Positions 11,401 to 19,582 of a stretch of 64,000 nucleotides of DNA are shown piece after piece. The stretch lies in the NCBI GenBank assembly GCA_002733865.1, contig NVXM01000002.1, positions 1 to 64,000 of the forward strand. Direction: 5' to 3'. The notes below the pieces were generated by a model. It saw nothing but the letters and a program-made list of their open reading frames with translations, ran no database searches and had not been told where the DNA came from. The translations under genes were made by a program, and so were the position numbers. The DNA is from Sphingopyxis sp. (lineage in GTDB: Bacteria > Pseudomonadota > Alphaproteobacteria > Sphingomonadales > Sphingomonadaceae). Each line of letters opens with the position of its first letter. Position 1 is the first letter of the stretch.

Positions 11401-11606
11401 CCAGCGGCGAGGATACGGCCAGAATTACGCTGGATGCGATCAATTCCGATGCGATGCAGCAATACGAGCAATGCCTCGAGTCGGAGTTGCAAGTTCGGGT
11501 TGAAAGCACCGCCGCCTATGTCACGCCGACGGCGGGGGCCTTACCGATCGACTGCGCATCGAATGGAGAGTGGGGATATTCCGGCGGCGGGGAGGAAGAG
11601 CCCTGA
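5496..11606 (+). CDS. TpsA two-partner secreted exoprotein, filamentous haemagglutinin family
   Basis: 2036 residues from the ATG at 5496, preceded by AAGGTGA; a GTG at 5487 overlapping the tpsB stop is the alternative start. Signal peptide to about residue 32 (AYA-N), then the TPS domain with the signature 'NPNGVVFG' near residue 114. A beta-helix follows. Twelve repeats of 65-70 residues (about 662-1498) have the form '[18 protein letters not shown]...GAVYLF', resembling FG-GAP/beta-propeller units. Two MBG (YGx-type) domains span about 1753-1913, then 23 Thr-Pro dipeptides and a tail with two Cys about 29 residues apart. Presumably exported by the adjacent TpsB and retained at or released from the cell surface as an adhesin. 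The downstream sigma/kinase pair may regulate it (inference). Confidence 0.92.
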   Translation: MFRTIKNSLSHRGMLLCSTAAISLAIAVPAYANPSGGEVKAGSATISGEGSGTVQINQKSDRAILEWKDFSIGTNELVRFLQPGRDSIALNRVIGTNVSDILGSLEANGRVFLINPNGVVFGKGSQVDVGGLLVSTADVSNSSFMAGGALRFDAAGDPQAMIANEGRITVSDAGIAAFVAPRVRNSGIIRARLGQVVLGSAKSFTLDLAGDDLIRFQLGDEITQGFVDSNAQADGALVDTSGVIDARGGSVLLTAYAARDVVNASVRVSDSRPAVSVYTDGIGNIVLGGAEEPNSFPDRVRRIDRGDFQPRTTSFGLALSDALLGRDGSRSTIMAESLTIRGRGEVKVEKSVQIDLQAAGVGGNLMIDAGRALLEGNADLTGGVRGGTAKLIGSEWLAYGMDLDASGYLAGGVVTFEGGGMSLAGTVKAKAALGAGGLVTIDAERRSIDNSEFLVDVTGRQGGTIRYTSDSQIISSGAFRAVGTNGQGGTIDLTAQRLDLIGSQFVATGQTHGGQVRLGGEYQGGKSLAIDEIANARTVNATNNTLINVSVTGMHGDAGNAVVWSDLRTTFLGQISAQGGLLSGHGGLVEASSADTLVWNGTVETARNGLRGGTLLLDPKNITIADGVQGDSISQYGLILQAFGDAYYADEPSIGIEGGTGNFSSGDGFGSAVSLDGRRLAVSATGDDGAGNGKSNVGAVYLLTFSDLLFSDPTIAAVIGDGYVGGNNFDVSSINDGDSFGASISLDGNRLAVGATGDDAFNNSGSRSNSGAVYLFSFGDAAFSGGALEARLGYNYTGGKNLDVQRLDAGDAFGSGVSLDGNRLVVGALGDDGNGNSASGSGAAYLFTFTDAKFAGAKQVGLIGKGYTGAGQFDLTALEATDGFGGSVSLDGNRLAVGALRDDGVDNLTSDAGAVYLFEFANQNLDGASLASTVGKGYAGGRNVDITTLDPATVYSADAFGSRVSLDGSRLAVNAAGDQGLNNDGQDPNTPVDDRTSGAIYLLTFDGTGFVNGRVEAIIGRDYAGPKDLDLSASLGAVSLDGNRLAIGSPGDPGADKNLVSPGATYLLTFSDAAFSDPQLALTAGLGYSGPKGFSVFQKGFTSEQSFGIDVSLDGTRLAVGGLKDDGANGIAGDAGSVYLFTFSDLDFSDPILAGTIGKGYVGGRNIDVARLDKLDAFGVGVSLDGEMLAVGARGDDGADNNSDLAGAVYLFNFSDALFSGGKLQAILGKGYSGGNNLDVSGIAALDQFGSSVSLDGNRLAVGAIADGAPGTFQEFSGTVRLFSFSGPNFSDPVQQAIIGRGHSGGKNFDVTSLGSSDRFGKSVSLDGNRLAVGADGDDGGDTFLRDVGAVYLFNFSDAQFNGASLAGRIGHGYTGVGDFDLTSLARDDLFGASVSLDGCRLAVGANADTGFNTNTNNLGAVYLFDIAAGDLSGVSLGAIIGRGYTGGKNFSVDLDPADNFGASVSLDGDRLAVGATGDRGVYNSVPAAGGVYLFNLAAPSPNQPPAPPLGSNFYGDSPAASVTIDPASLTRILNGGTSVILQASNDITLASALRANNPSGNGGALTLQAGRSIFINQVLVSDNGDVTLIANDALANGVVDAQRDSGAAVIAFGNGGSINAGTGTVTIELRDGAGKMFATSGDISLGSIIASKITAINSGPTAGSGINVLSGAQLSASGEGNSVLMSGDDFINAAGANAIVTAGNGRYIVYSDDYAIDQHGGLTGNNLYNRTFAGNGPDTLTQSGNLFVYSRQPILTVTADDLSREYGLGNPALTTSISGLVNGDSAAYAYSGSAMLNTAATMQSNVGSYAISASLGTLLSDIGYGFSFAPGSLVITKALLSIIADDKTRAYGEANPPFTSTISGFRNNDTAAVISGLAYITDANADSQAGEYAITPFGAVATNYAFVYQPGSLTVTAPTPTPTPTPTPTPTPTPTPTPTPTPTPTPTPTPTPTPTPTPTPTPTPVPPSSGEDTARITLDAINSDAMQQYEQCLESELQVRVESTAAYVTPTAGALPIDCASNGEWGYSGGGEEEP
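7480..9990 (+). repeat. Twelve FG-GAP-like repeats in TpsA
   Basis: Twelve successive copies of a unit of about 200 nt encode '[21 protein letters not shown]' plus 'GAVYLFxFSD'. Copies differ at many synonymous and some coding positions; the sixth copy is shortest and lacks the leading FG. The spacers carry a second conserved phrase, 'IGxGYxGGxNxDV'. Confidence 0.9.
11253..11390 (+). repeat. Thr-Pro hexanucleotide repeat, 23 units
   Basis: A 138-bp tract of ACN-CCN codons encodes 23 Thr-Pro dipeptides near the TpsA C-terminus. The unit is 6 nt, so unit gain or loss keeps frame. Third positions vary, which limits slippage. Likely an extended wall- or surface-spanning linker. Confidence 0.95.
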
Positions 11607-11671
11607 ACTACGCCTCAAACTCTTGTATTTCTCGCGGAATAACAATACCTTTACCGAAGGGAGGTGCGGGA

Positions 11672-12232
11672 ATGGGGCTCACTCAAAATACGCAAGTTTT
11701 GCTTCATCGCTGGCAGGAAGGGGAGGATGCAGCCCGCGACCTCCTGATTGCGCGCCTTCACCCGGAATTGTCTCAGATTGCTGCCGCGAAATTGCGCGGT
11801 GAGCGGAATTCGTCCTTGTCTACCGGGGATCTGGTTAACGAAGCAGTGATTAAATTTCTGGGCAGCACCGGTGAGAGTCCAAACAACCGTGCGCATTTTG
11901 TCGCACTGGCCGCGAGGATGATGCGCAACATTCTTGCCGATCACGCGCGGTCCAAGGGAAGGGCAAAGCGCCGGCATCATAAAGTAGAATTGTGCACCCG
12001 GGTCGAAGGTGGGAAGCGCTTCGATCTGCATCTGCTCGAATCCGCACTGGTGCGACTGGGCGTCATTGACGCCGAGATGATGGAACTTGTCGAAATGCGC
12101 TACTTCGGAGGAATGACCATCGCCGATATCAGCGAGGTCACCGGCTGGTCGGAGCCGACGCTGAAGCGTCGCTGGCACACAGCGCGAGTCTGGCTTGCCG
12201 ACGCTCTGGCCAATCCGATCGACGATGTCTGA
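11672..12232 (+). CDS. ECF-type RNA polymerase sigma factor, kinase-linked (ECF43-like)
   Basis: 186 residues from the ATG at 11672, preceded by GGGAGGTG. Region 2 ('DLVNEAVIKFL...HFVALAARMMRNILADHAR') and region 4 ('VEMRYFGGMTIADISEVTGWSEPTLKRRWHTARVWL') are clear. No anti-sigma gene is nearby. At region 2.2 the usual acidic DAED is replaced by S50-T51-G52-D53, and the next gene, overlapping by 8 nt, is a Ser/Thr kinase. In the known ECF43-type pair EcfP/PknT of Vibrio parahaemolyticus, kinase phosphorylation of a Thr in this region substitutes for the missing acidic charge. The same mechanism is inferred here. A longer reading frame from 11570 has no good ribosome site. Confidence 0.85.
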   Translation: MGLTQNTQVLLHRWQEGEDAARDLLIARLHPELSQIAAAKLRGERNSSLSTGDLVNEAVIKFLGSTGESPNNRAHFVALAARMMRNILADHARSKGRAKRRHHKVELCTRVEGGKRFDLHLLESALVRLGVIDAEMMELVEMRYFGGMTIADISEVTGWSEPTLKRRWHTARVWLADALANPIDDV

Positions 12233-14615
12233 CCCCGCCACCGAACGAAGGACTCTCGCGCTTTTTCAGCAGATGCTGGATGTCGTCGAACAGGATCGCG
12301 ATGCCTGGATTGAGGCGCGCACCGAAGGACATCCCGCTCTGCGGGCCCGGCTACTTGCAATGCGCGATGCCGAACGGTTCACTGCGCTGCGCACGGGCGG
12401 TATCGGCGACGCGATGGAAGAGGTGGAGGCGCCGATCACAATCGGAGCTTACCGCATTGTAGAACTGATCGGACACGGCGGGATGGGCGCCGTTTATCGT
12501 GGCGAGCGCGAGACCGGAGACTTTACCCGTCAGGTGGCAATCAAGATTATCAAGGCAGGTCTATTGTCGGAATTGCTGATCGAACGGTTCCGCCGGGAAC
12601 GCCAGACGCTGGCCTCGTTGATCCATCCCAATATTGCCCAACTTTACGATGGCGGGGAGACCGACGACGGGTCTCCCTACATCGTCATGGAACTGGTCAA
12701 AGGCCTACCGCTGTTGCAATGGGCCGACGAGCATCGCTTGCCCTTTGAGGAGCGCCTGAGAAAGTTTCGCGAGATCTGTGGTGCGGTTGCTTTCGCGCAT
12801 AGCAGCCTGATCGTTCATCGCGACCTTACACCTTCCAACGTATTGGTGACCCATGACGGCATCGTGAAGCTGATCGATTTCGGCATCTCCAAGCCGGTCG
12901 ATATGATGGAGCAGGAAGATGTTGCCGTTGGCGGATCAATCGGTAGCCTTAGCCTGACGCCAGGCTATGCCGCGCCGGAACGCCGGATCAGTGCACAGGT
13001 TACGACAGCGGCAGATATCTATTCGCTCGGCAAGATTCTCGGAAAGCTGACAGAGGCCAGCGCGGACAATCGCGACTTGCAGGCGATCATTGCCAAGGCC
13101 ACCGCAGGCCATCCTGAAGACCGTTATGCAACGGTAGACGCTTTAGACAGCGATCTTGCCGCTTTGCAAGGAGGTTTTCCCGTGCGCGCTGTGGGGAACG
13201 GGAAGGCCTATCTCGCCACCAAATTCGTTCGTCGTCACCGCAGCGGGGTTATCGCTGCATCAACAACCCTCCTGCTTCTCACAGGTGCGTTGACGGCAAC
13301 TCTGTTTGCAAATGTCAGGGCCAATGAGGCCCGTGTAGATGCGGAACTGCGCTTCCAGCAAACCCGGGCGATTGCCAATACATTGTTGTTCGATGCGTTT
13401 GACGAGGTAAGCAAAGTTCCCGGCTCGACGCTGGCACGCTCCATGCTCGCGGCGACCGGCATGACCTATCTCGAGGCACTCGCTGCCGATGACCGAGCGC
13501 CGCTTGACGTCAAAGTAGAAGCCGCGCGCGGCTTTACCCGGCTCGCCGTAGTGACGGCCGGCGAGGGGTCGGGCATGCTGGCGAAGGTCGGCGACGGCGA
13601 AGAGCTATTCGCAAAATCGCAGGCGATCCTCGATCCGCTGATCAAGCAATATCCTGATGATCTGATGGTGAAGACCGCCTATGCCGAACTGTTGCTGGAG
13701 CGGGGGTCGCTCGATTTGTCGAGCAACGGCGAATATAAGCGCGGTCGCAATCGTGCACGGCGGGCACAGCAACTGATGCAAGATCTTGCAACTCAGAATA
13801 GCGAAGCTGCGCTAATCTACCTGAACGCACTGACCGAAGAGGCAAAGAGTTTCGGCTGGCTGAACCAGTACGCCAACGCGCTTCTGATCCACGAGCGGGC
13901 AGAAGCTTTCGTGGACGAACTTCCCAAGGAGCTTCAGACTGACGATACGCTTCTGGCGGCGCACGGATCCGGCCTGCGGGCGATGGGAGAAACGCTTGCC
14001 TATCTGGACCTTTACGACCGGGCGTTGGCTGCGACCGCGCGATCAGCGGCGATCAGTCGGACTCTGCTGGCAAGACATCCCGGTGATCCTGTTTATGTGA
14101 GACGCGTTGCAACCGCCGCCTGGTATCACGCCGTGCTTCTGCGGGAGGATGGTCAACAGCAGGCCGCGAAAGCATTCGCTGCCACAGCCGTCGACCATGC
14201 AAGGCTGCTAACCCGGCGTGATCCCGAAGATCCGGGAAGTGCCCGCCTTTATGCCGTTGTGAGATCGCTCGAGGCACAACTGCTTGCCGACGCCGGCCGA
14301 TATACCGAAAGCTTTGCAGTTGGCGACGAGGTGATGGCGATCCACCGCCGGATGGCCAAGCTGGCCAACAACGCTCCTGGCGCACTGCGCAACGTCGTCA
14401 CAGCGCTGAACACTCGCGGTGCCGATTTCTACAACGGCAAGGCCTATAAGCGTGCCTGTGATGCATGGCAGGAAGGTTATGACATTCTGGTCCGCCTCGA
14501 CGAGAATGGCGGCCTCTCGCAACTCGACCGAGAAGGTGAAATGAAAGTATTAAAGCATCATCTGAAAACAAATTGTGAAGGCGGACCGCATGCTGGCATG
14601 GGAAGCGGAATATGA
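12225..14615 (+). CDS. Transmembrane Ser/Thr protein kinase with TPR-like C-terminal region
   Basis: 796 residues, with the ATG inside the end of the sigma gene, so translationally coupled. N-terminal segment 1-70; kinase domain about 72-315 with glycine loop 'GHGGMGAVYRG', lysine in 'VAIKIIK', catalytic 'HRDLTPSN' and 'DFG'. The Lys of the usual HRDLKP is Thr here. One transmembrane helix lies at about 336-362, followed by a long helical, TPR-like C-terminal region that would be extracytoplasmic and could sense a signal or bind a partner. The probable substrate is the sigma factor encoded just upstream. It converges on the seven-gene operon of the opposite strand, 36 nt away. Confidence 0.88.
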   Translation: MSDPATERRTLALFQQMLDVVEQDRDAWIEARTEGHPALRARLLAMRDAERFTALRTGGIGDAMEEVEAPITIGAYRIVELIGHGGMGAVYRGERETGDFTRQVAIKIIKAGLLSELLIERFRRERQTLASLIHPNIAQLYDGGETDDGSPYIVMELVKGLPLLQWADEHRLPFEERLRKFREICGAVAFAHSSLIVHRDLTPSNVLVTHDGIVKLIDFGISKPVDMMEQEDVAVGGSIGSLSLTPGYAAPERRISAQVTTAADIYSLGKILGKLTEASADNRDLQAIIAKATAGHPEDRYATVDALDSDLAALQGGFPVRAVGNGKAYLATKFVRRHRSGVIAASTTLLLLTGALTATLFANVRANEARVDAELRFQQTRAIANTLLFDAFDEVSKVPGSTLARSMLAATGMTYLEALAADDRAPLDVKVEAARGFTRLAVVTAGEGSGMLAKVGDGEELFAKSQAILDPLIKQYPDDLMVKTAYAELLLERGSLDLSSNGEYKRGRNRARRAQQLMQDLATQNSEAALIYLNALTEEAKSFGWLNQYANALLIHERAEAFVDELPKELQTDDTLLAAHGSGLRAMGETLAYLDLYDRALAATARSAAISRTLLARHPGDPVYVRRVATAAWYHAVLLREDGQQQAAKAFAATAVDHARLLTRRDPEDPGSARLYAVVRSLEAQLLADAGRYTESFAVGDEVMAIHRRMAKLANNAPGALRNVVTALNTRGADFYNGKAYKRACDAWQEGYDILVRLDENGGLSQLDREGEMKVLKHHLKTNCEGGPHAGMGSGI

Positions 14616-14651
14616 AACTTGGGAGCCGCCAGCTTTATTTTTTCGTATTTT

Positions 14652-15098
14652 TCAAGGGCAGGAATATCCGTTGGGTAATTCAGTGGTTTCGCCGGTCTCC
14701 AGGTTGACGCAGATGACAGGGGGAAGATCCAGAATAACCTTGTCCCTGATTTCGTCATTCCGCCTGGTCACCTCTTCTTGGCGTTCCCATTCTGCTTGGG
14801 CAGCGCGGGAACTCTCCTCCTGACGCTCCCATGCCTCGTCGCTGCTTGACGGACCACCTGTCGAACTGCCGCCCTGATATGGCTGCGTATATCCGCCGTC
14901 ATAGGGTTGGTCGCCGCTTTGATACGGTTGAGTATAGCCTGCGTCGTCCCCCTGACCATTGTCCAGACTGCCTTGATCGCTCTCACCCGACATTACAGAA
15001 AGAACGAGAACGACGCCCCCGCCAATCCACAGCGCCGTCTTGTTCCGGCTGGCGAATTGCTTGATTTTCTCCATGTCTTCTTCCGATTTCTTCGACAT
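14652..15098 (-). CDS. Small single-pass membrane protein of the kinase-phosphatase operon
   Basis: 148 residues, not recognised. A lysine-rich N-terminus is followed by one membrane helix at about 22-37 ('ALWIGGGVVLVLSVM'), a Gly/Gln/Tyr-rich stretch with two 'GYTQPYQ(S/G)G' repeats, a charged coiled-coil-like segment ('EAWERQEESSRAAQAEWERQEE') and a short C-terminal domain with two Cys. The positive-inside rule puts the C-terminus outside the cytoplasm. The ATG follows GGAGAG. It is the last gene of the operon, 56 nt after the rhodanese-like gene. A role as anchor or sensor is speculative. Confidence 0.7.
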   Translation of the reverse strand: MSKKSEEDMEKIKQFASRNKTALWIGGGVVLVLSVMSGESDQGSLDNGQGDDAGYTQPYQSGDQPYDGGYTQPYQGGSSTGGPSSSDEAWERQEESSRAAQAEWERQEEVTRRNDEIRDKVILDLPPVICVNLETGETTELPNGYSCP

Positions 15099-15154
15099 TA
15101 TGTCTCTCCGATTTGCATAAAATTCGTGGCGGCATAAGGACCAACCGGTGACGT

Positions 15155-16303
15155 CTATCGACCATAATAATTATTTTGCGACTGCGTCTGGCCGTTTGGT
15201 GCGGGTGTCCGCTCCATCGGCAATCCCGCCGCGCTCCATGACGCGAGACCGCCGCGATACCAATATAGTTTCGTGTATTGCGCGGCCTTCGCACGCAGTA
15301 CGGCATTGTAGGACTCCCAGCATTGCGCACCGGCGCAAAAGAAGACCAGCGGCCGCACCTTGTCGCCGTCCGTAGCGGTGTCGAGGACTGCCTTCACGCC
15401 CGGCTGATTTTCGTCACCAATCCTTCCAGGGGCACCGACAGACGGCAAATATACCGCAGATTTAATGGTAGTTTCATGCGGAGAATCCAGAACATCGATC
15501 AACAAGGGCGTCGGGGTCAGTTTCAGCATCTGCTCAACCTCGGCTGTGGTAACGCGGGTACCTCCGGGGATCGTCAGCGGAGTCGGAGAACCAACGTTAC
15601 TTTCGAGGCCATCCTTGGCCAGCACCTGATAATCTGTAAGCTCACCGGCATAGCCTGAGCCGGCCTGATCGGTATATTCCTGGTCCGGCGATGCACCGGT
15701 TCCTGCGCCAATAAGCTCAATCGCACCGAGCGCTACAGCACAGCCACCAATGATAGCGATCCCGAGATTCCGGTTGCCGCCCCCCAGCTTTGCAAAGAAA
15801 TCGTGCTTCGTCGATTTCTTCGTCTTCGATTTCGCAAGCGTGACAGAGCGATTCTCTATGGTGCGATGGCTTCCCGCCAACGAATGAGTCTGTTCAACCG
15901 CTTGGGAAAGGCCCGCCCATTCGTCACCCCTCCGATCGACTGGTGACGCGCTCGCTATCGTTTCGTATGATGACGGCTTCGGACCCTTTTCCATAGCATA
16001 GGCGAACGCTCGTATGCCTTGGCGCGCGACATCGGGATTCATTCCGGTACCCGATTCCAGTCGTTCGGTTTGCCGGTCCATCTCTATCCCGGCCAGATGA
16101 GGGGCGCACCGTTCAAGCGCAGATACTGTCCCTTCGTCGAGAAGCGTTGCCACGATGCGCATTTCTCGACGCGCCTCCGGCAAATAATCAGCGATGAAAC
16201 CGAGCATTCGCCGCCGATCGGCGAAGGCCTCATTACCGAAGCGTTGCCGCAATTGTGTAAGGACTTCGGCCAGTTCGTCGAAAATTGTGGCGTTGCCGGA
16301 CAT
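15155..16303 (-). CDS. Single-pass membrane protein with C-terminal rhodanese-like domain
   Basis: 382 residues; the ATG lies 2 nt after the stop of the upstream gene. The N-terminal helical region of about 110 residues ('RRRMLGFIADYLPEARREM...') resembles a small helical module seen in bacterial kinase and VWA signalling proteins, but I cannot name it. A basic stretch and one membrane helix follow at about 170-195. The extracytoplasmic C-terminal domain is rhodanese-like: 'LLIDVLDSP', 'CAGAQCWESYNA', 'YWYRGGLASWSAAGLPM'. The Cys-x4-Cys-Trp active loop recalls the periplasmic PQQ-associated CXXCW rhodanese family (TIGR03865). It could act in sulfur transfer or redox sensing, or only as a fold. 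The longer frame from 16360 overlaps the previous gene and is less likely. Confidence 0.75.
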   Translation of the reverse strand: MSGNATIFDELAEVLTQLRQRFGNEAFADRRRMLGFIADYLPEARREMRIVATLLDEGTVSALERCAPHLAGIEMDRQTERLESGTGMNPDVARQGIRAFAYAMEKGPKPSSYETIASASPVDRRGDEWAGLSQAVEQTHSLAGSHRTIENRSVTLAKSKTKKSTKHDFFAKLGGGNRNLGIAIIGGCAVALGAIELIGAGTGASPDQEYTDQAGSGYAGELTDYQVLAKDGLESNVGSPTPLTIPGGTRVTTAEVEQMLKLTPTPLLIDVLDSPHETTIKSAVYLPSVGAPGRIGDENQPGVKAVLDTATDGDKVRPLVFFCAGAQCWESYNAVLRAKAAQYTKLYWYRGGLASWSAAGLPMERTPAPNGQTQSQNNYYGR

Positions 16304-16305
16304 GG

Positions 16306-17424
16306 CTATTGCACGAGCCCGCAACCAGCCGCTAGTTCGCAGCTTCCATCGCGAACACACATTTTAGAGCCGCGCAGCGGAACGTCCTGACCTTGTTGGG
16401 CGGTCTCGAAAGACACGCAAATATTGCCGAAGCCGATATTGTCCTGTTGCCATTGCGGTACCATGTATCTGACTGGAGAGCCCTGATTGTTGAAAAATTG
16501 AAATGGGGCTCCGCCCATCGACGCCGGGGTGGACTGGAAGTTGGGAGTGCCACTAGGCCAGAAACCGACAAAACCCGGCGACATGTTCCAATCTTTCGGA
16601 ACGACAAGAAATCCCGGAGAAGGCCCGTTTTCCGTCATGATCGAGAATGTCAGGCCGTAATTTCCGTCCGGTGTATTCTCGACACGCAACTTGGGCATCT
16701 GGCCATCACTATTGTTGAGCAACGGAGGCATATTCTGGGTTTGCTGGCCGGCACCGCCCGGTGACCCACCGCCAGGCGGCTGCGGACCGACGCCGGGGGG
16801 CTGTCCACCACCCGGCTGCTGACCACCGCCCCCTCCCGGCATTGGTGCAGATGCAGGCGCCGGCTGTTGTGGAGCCGGCGACTGCGCAGAGTAGAAAAGG
16901 AAGGCCAAAACAGCCACGGAGCCACCCAAGGCCCATTTGTTCTTCCAGATCGGGAGGTCCTCGCTGTCATCCTCCTCGTCTTCGTCCTTGGCGGGCCAGA
17001 CTGGTGATGGTGCAGGATGTCCACCATTCGGATGCGGCGCGTTCGATAGATTCGCCGATCGAGGACCAACTACGACCGAGTCGCCGGCCCAGTCGTCGCC
17101 GCTCGAAGACGGTACGCCAGCTTTGAGCAGCCCGATCATGCGAGCGACCGCAACCGCACTCTGAGCGCTCTTGAACGACAGTTTCTCGCTCTCTGCAATT
17201 TCGCGACTGATCGCTTCGGCCTCGGCATCGGGCGTGCCGGACCGAGAGATGCGCTCCGCCGCATCAATTTCGAATGCGCGCCCCAGTGCCTTGATTTCGC
17301 TGAACATATCAGGCGCCTGTCCCGATGTGCGCGGCACAAACAGATCGGGTCGACGCAAAAACGCGTCGCCATTTTCGCTCCGGCTCTGTTGGGCGATCTT
17401 GAAGAGACGTTCGGTCGTACTCAT
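16306..17424 (-). CDS. Single-pass membrane protein with Pro/Gly-rich linker and Cys-containing outer domain
   Basis: 372 residues, family not recognised. A helical cytoplasmic N-terminus of about 115 residues precedes an acidic stretch ('DEDEEDDSEDL') and one membrane helix at about 164-181. A Pro/Gly/Gln-rich linker then leads to a C-terminal domain of about 140 residues with four Cys at the end ('MCVRDGSCELAAGCG'), consistent with disulfides outside the cytoplasm. The ATG follows AAAGGAGC. It shares its overall layout (helical cytoplasmic part, one membrane helix, outer domain) with the next gene, so the two may act together. 20 nt after the VWA gene. Confidence 0.72.
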   Translation of the reverse strand: MSTTERLFKIAQQSRSENGDAFLRRPDLFVPRTSGQAPDMFSEIKALGRAFEIDAAERISRSGTPDAEAEAISREIAESEKLSFKSAQSAVAVARMIGLLKAGVPSSSGDDWAGDSVVVGPRSANLSNAPHPNGGHPAPSPVWPAKDEDEEDDSEDLPIWKNKWALGGSVAVLAFLFYSAQSPAPQQPAPASAPMPGGGGGQQPGGGQPPGVGPQPPGGGSPGGAGQQTQNMPPLLNNSDGQMPKLRVENTPDGNYGLTFSIMTENGPSPGFLVVPKDWNMSPGFVGFWPSGTPNFQSTPASMGGAPFQFFNNQGSPVRYMVPQWQQDNIGFGNICVSFETAQQGQDVPLRGSKMCVRDGSCELAAGCGLVQ

Positions 17425-17444
17425 GCATTGCTCCTTTGGCGAGA

Positions 17445-18137
17445 TTACCAGACGATGTCGCTTGGCGGGGGTTCGGCGATGTCAGCGGATTGTGCGATCG
17501 GAACCATCGGGTCCGCGGCATTGGCGGGGGACGATGCGGCCTTGACCGGTGCGGTCGTTGCCCATTTGATGTGCTGGATCAGGTCAGTCGCATTGCTGGC
17601 GCGGAGCGGCTGCATGGTCGGATGACGAATGAAAGCTCGCAATGTATTCTGATCCGCGTCGGTGCCGATGGCTATGCCGATACGGATCGCACTATCCGCA
17701 AGCTCGCTGGCGAATAATCTTTCCAGACCGCGATTGAAATCGTCGGTCGGAAGTCCATCCGAGACCAGAACCACCACCGGAGGCAATTGTCTCCCTTCCA
17801 TGGCATCACTCTCAAACGCATCCGCTACCATCGATAGAGCTTCGCCAAGGTTGCTCTCGCCGCCGGCGTCAAGTTCTTCCCAGATTACTTCGCCCGGCGC
17901 GACCGGCTTTTCGATGTGCCATTCGGCAGTCGAGGCGAACCGGATGGCACGCACCCGAAGATCGACTTCCGGATTGTCATCGGCGACGGCGCGCAATTCC
18001 GGCAGAGCCGTGCGCATGGCATAGTTAAGCGATGCTATGCGATCCCCCGTCATTGATCCGGAACAGTCCAGGATCATCACGACGTGCAACTGACGCCGTG
18101 AGACTCCGGCCATGCTCAGCGGAGGGGGCGCAGCCAT
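17445..18137 (-). CDS. VWA-domain protein, TerY-like
   Basis: 230 residues. A von Willebrand A domain fills residues 16-195 with a complete metal-binding MIDAS: D24-x-S26-x-S28 ('DCSGSM'), the Ser/Thr of 'GGESNLGEAL' and the Asp of 'VSDGLPTDD'. No signal peptide or membrane segment, so cytoplasmic. The Pro/Ala-rich tail (about 195-230) is probably disordered. TerY-like VWA proteins pair with a PP2C phosphatase and an atypical kinase in the TerY-P triad; all three are in this operon. It starts 2 nt from the end of the PrsW gene. Likely a metal-dependent scaffold for phosphorylation-controlled assembly (inference from the family). Confidence 0.9.
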   Translation of the reverse strand: MAAPPPLSMAGVSRRQLHVVMILDCSGSMTGDRIASLNYAMRTALPELRAVADDNPEVDLRVRAIRFASTAEWHIEKPVAPGEVIWEELDAGGESNLGEALSMVADAFESDAMEGRQLPPVVVLVSDGLPTDDFNRGLERLFASELADSAIRIGIAIGTDADQNTLRAFIRHPTMQPLRASNATDLIQHIKWATTAPVKAASSPANAADPMVPIAQSADIAEPPPSDIVW

Positions 18138-18139
18138 TG

Positions 18140-19579
18140 TCAGGCCACCGGTGCCACGAGACCGTGGAGTCCGTTGCCGAACTCGATCTGGACATTCACG
18201 GCAAGCCGTATATTCTGCCCGGGCTCGATCATCTGCTGACTGCCGTCCCGCAGCCGTGCCGTCCAGGCCATAGCTCCAGAGTTTCGCAAACCCAACACGT
18301 TGGCGCGGCTTGGGTGGGCAACGACCATCCCGGCGATCCCCCGACCTTGGCTCTCGAGTGCCGGTTCGTCGGCCAGGTCTATCGCTTCACCTGCTCGCAG
18401 CGGGAATGATATACCGTTTATATTCAGGGTGAGCACCTGTTCTATGGTCGCCGTTGCGTGTGGTGGGCGGGAAGGGGGTGAAGAGTGGAGCGGTGCCGGT
18501 GTCTGCGGTGCGAGCGATGCAGGCTTTGGCTTCGCGGGCGGTTTTTCTTTCTGAACGATAATCGAGCCGAATGTTTCAGGCCGAGCCTCGCCATCGACCA
18601 TGGCGAGCTGGCGTGCCTTCAAGAGACACCCGACCGCGGCTACCACGGTAGCGATCTGGATCGGATATTGGAGGATCGAATAAAAGCTGCCGAACGAATT
18701 CCAGGTCGCATGTACAAGCGCCGCACCCACCCAGCCGATCGCGATCAGCTTCCACTTTTGTGCCGGGCGAATGACCGCCAAGCCGATGAAATAGCAAGCG
18801 ATCGCTGAATAGCCCATGTGTCCGGTGATGCCGCCGAACACGCGCGGCAGTAGCAAAGACATGCCGCCGACGAAACCGAGATTCTGGTCGCCGGTTTGCT
18901 TGGCGATGTCTGCGGCCTGATTGGGGACATACTCAAAGGCTGTTTCGAAGAAAATAAAACCCGCACCGGCGAAGATGCCCATGACCACGGCATCGAGCGG
19001 GCCCTCGAGCGCCCATGACGACATCTTTCCTTTGCTTTTTCCACTAGCGTTCCACGCGATCCAAGCTGCAAGCAGGACGGGAACGGCTTTGATGAATTCT
19101 TCCGCAAGTCCGGCGATGAAGAACATGCCGATGAACGAGGAAATCACGCTGGTCTGGCTCAGTCCAGTTTCGACGATACCGGGGATGATACCGCGGAACG
19201 GAAAAGCCAAGATGTTGAACAGCGGCGTGATTCCGATCACCACTACAGCCGCAAACACCCCGAAATATCGCCAGATAGGTTTACCGGGACGCGCATAAGC
19301 GAAGACGCCGACCAAGAAGGTGACCAACAGGTAGAGCACTGTCGTGGTTGCCTGAAGCATGAAAGCGCCTGATCGCTGGGCGGGATCATTGGAATCGACG
19401 ATCGACATCATCAACCCAAACATGAACGGCGTGACCAGCGCCGTGAAAATGGCAAAGATCATCAGCGGGCTCTTAGCAAGCTTGATCTTGGTCGATCGGA
19501 ACGGCACCATTTCGGAAAAGGTTGCGACATCGTGGTCGCGCGGGATCACCGGCATTGCGGGTTTCTTCTTCTTCGACAT
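18140..19579 (-). CDS. PrsW-family intramembrane protease fused to an FHA-like C-terminal module
   Basis: 479 residues. Eight or so membrane helices span about 40-330. The PrsW signatures are present: 'AEEFIK' near 160, 'FFETAFEY' near 208, 'GHMGYSA' near 250 and 'HATWNS' near 290, so the metal-binding and catalytic residues look complete. A Pro-rich linker leads to a cytoplasmic domain (385-479) with 'HPSRANVLGLRN...W' and 'PGQNIRL', similar to the C-terminus of the kinase two genes upstream. PrsW proteases cut membrane proteins such as anti-sigma factors. Here plausible substrates are the three single-pass proteins of the same operon (inference). 3 nt after the PP2C gene. Confidence 0.85.
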   Translation of the reverse strand: MSKKKKPAMPVIPRDHDVATFSEMVPFRSTKIKLAKSPLMIFAIFTALVTPFMFGLMMSIVDSNDPAQRSGAFMLQATTTVLYLLVTFLVGVFAYARPGKPIWRYFGVFAAVVVIGITPLFNILAFPFRGIIPGIVETGLSQTSVISSFIGMFFIAGLAEEFIKAVPVLLAAWIAWNASGKSKGKMSSWALEGPLDAVVMGIFAGAGFIFFETAFEYVPNQAADIAKQTGDQNLGFVGGMSLLLPRVFGGITGHMGYSAIACYFIGLAVIRPAQKWKLIAIGWVGAALVHATWNSFGSFYSILQYPIQIATVVAAVGCLLKARQLAMVDGEARPETFGSIIVQKEKPPAKPKPASLAPQTPAPLHSSPPSRPPHATATIEQVLTLNINGISFPLRAGEAIDLADEPALESQGRGIAGMVVAHPSRANVLGLRNSGAMAWTARLRDGSQQMIEPGQNIRLAVNVQIEFGNGLHGLVAPVA

Positions 19580-19582
19580 AGT

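Noticed and set aside
11219..11509. Minus-strand frames rich in Gly-Val or Arg-Cys opposite the Thr-Pro tract
   Set aside because: They are low-complexity shadows of the ACN-CCN repeat in TpsA.
14616..14651. Terminator between the convergent kinase and operon
   Set aside because: Only a weak T-run (TTTATTTTTT) without a convincing stem was seen.
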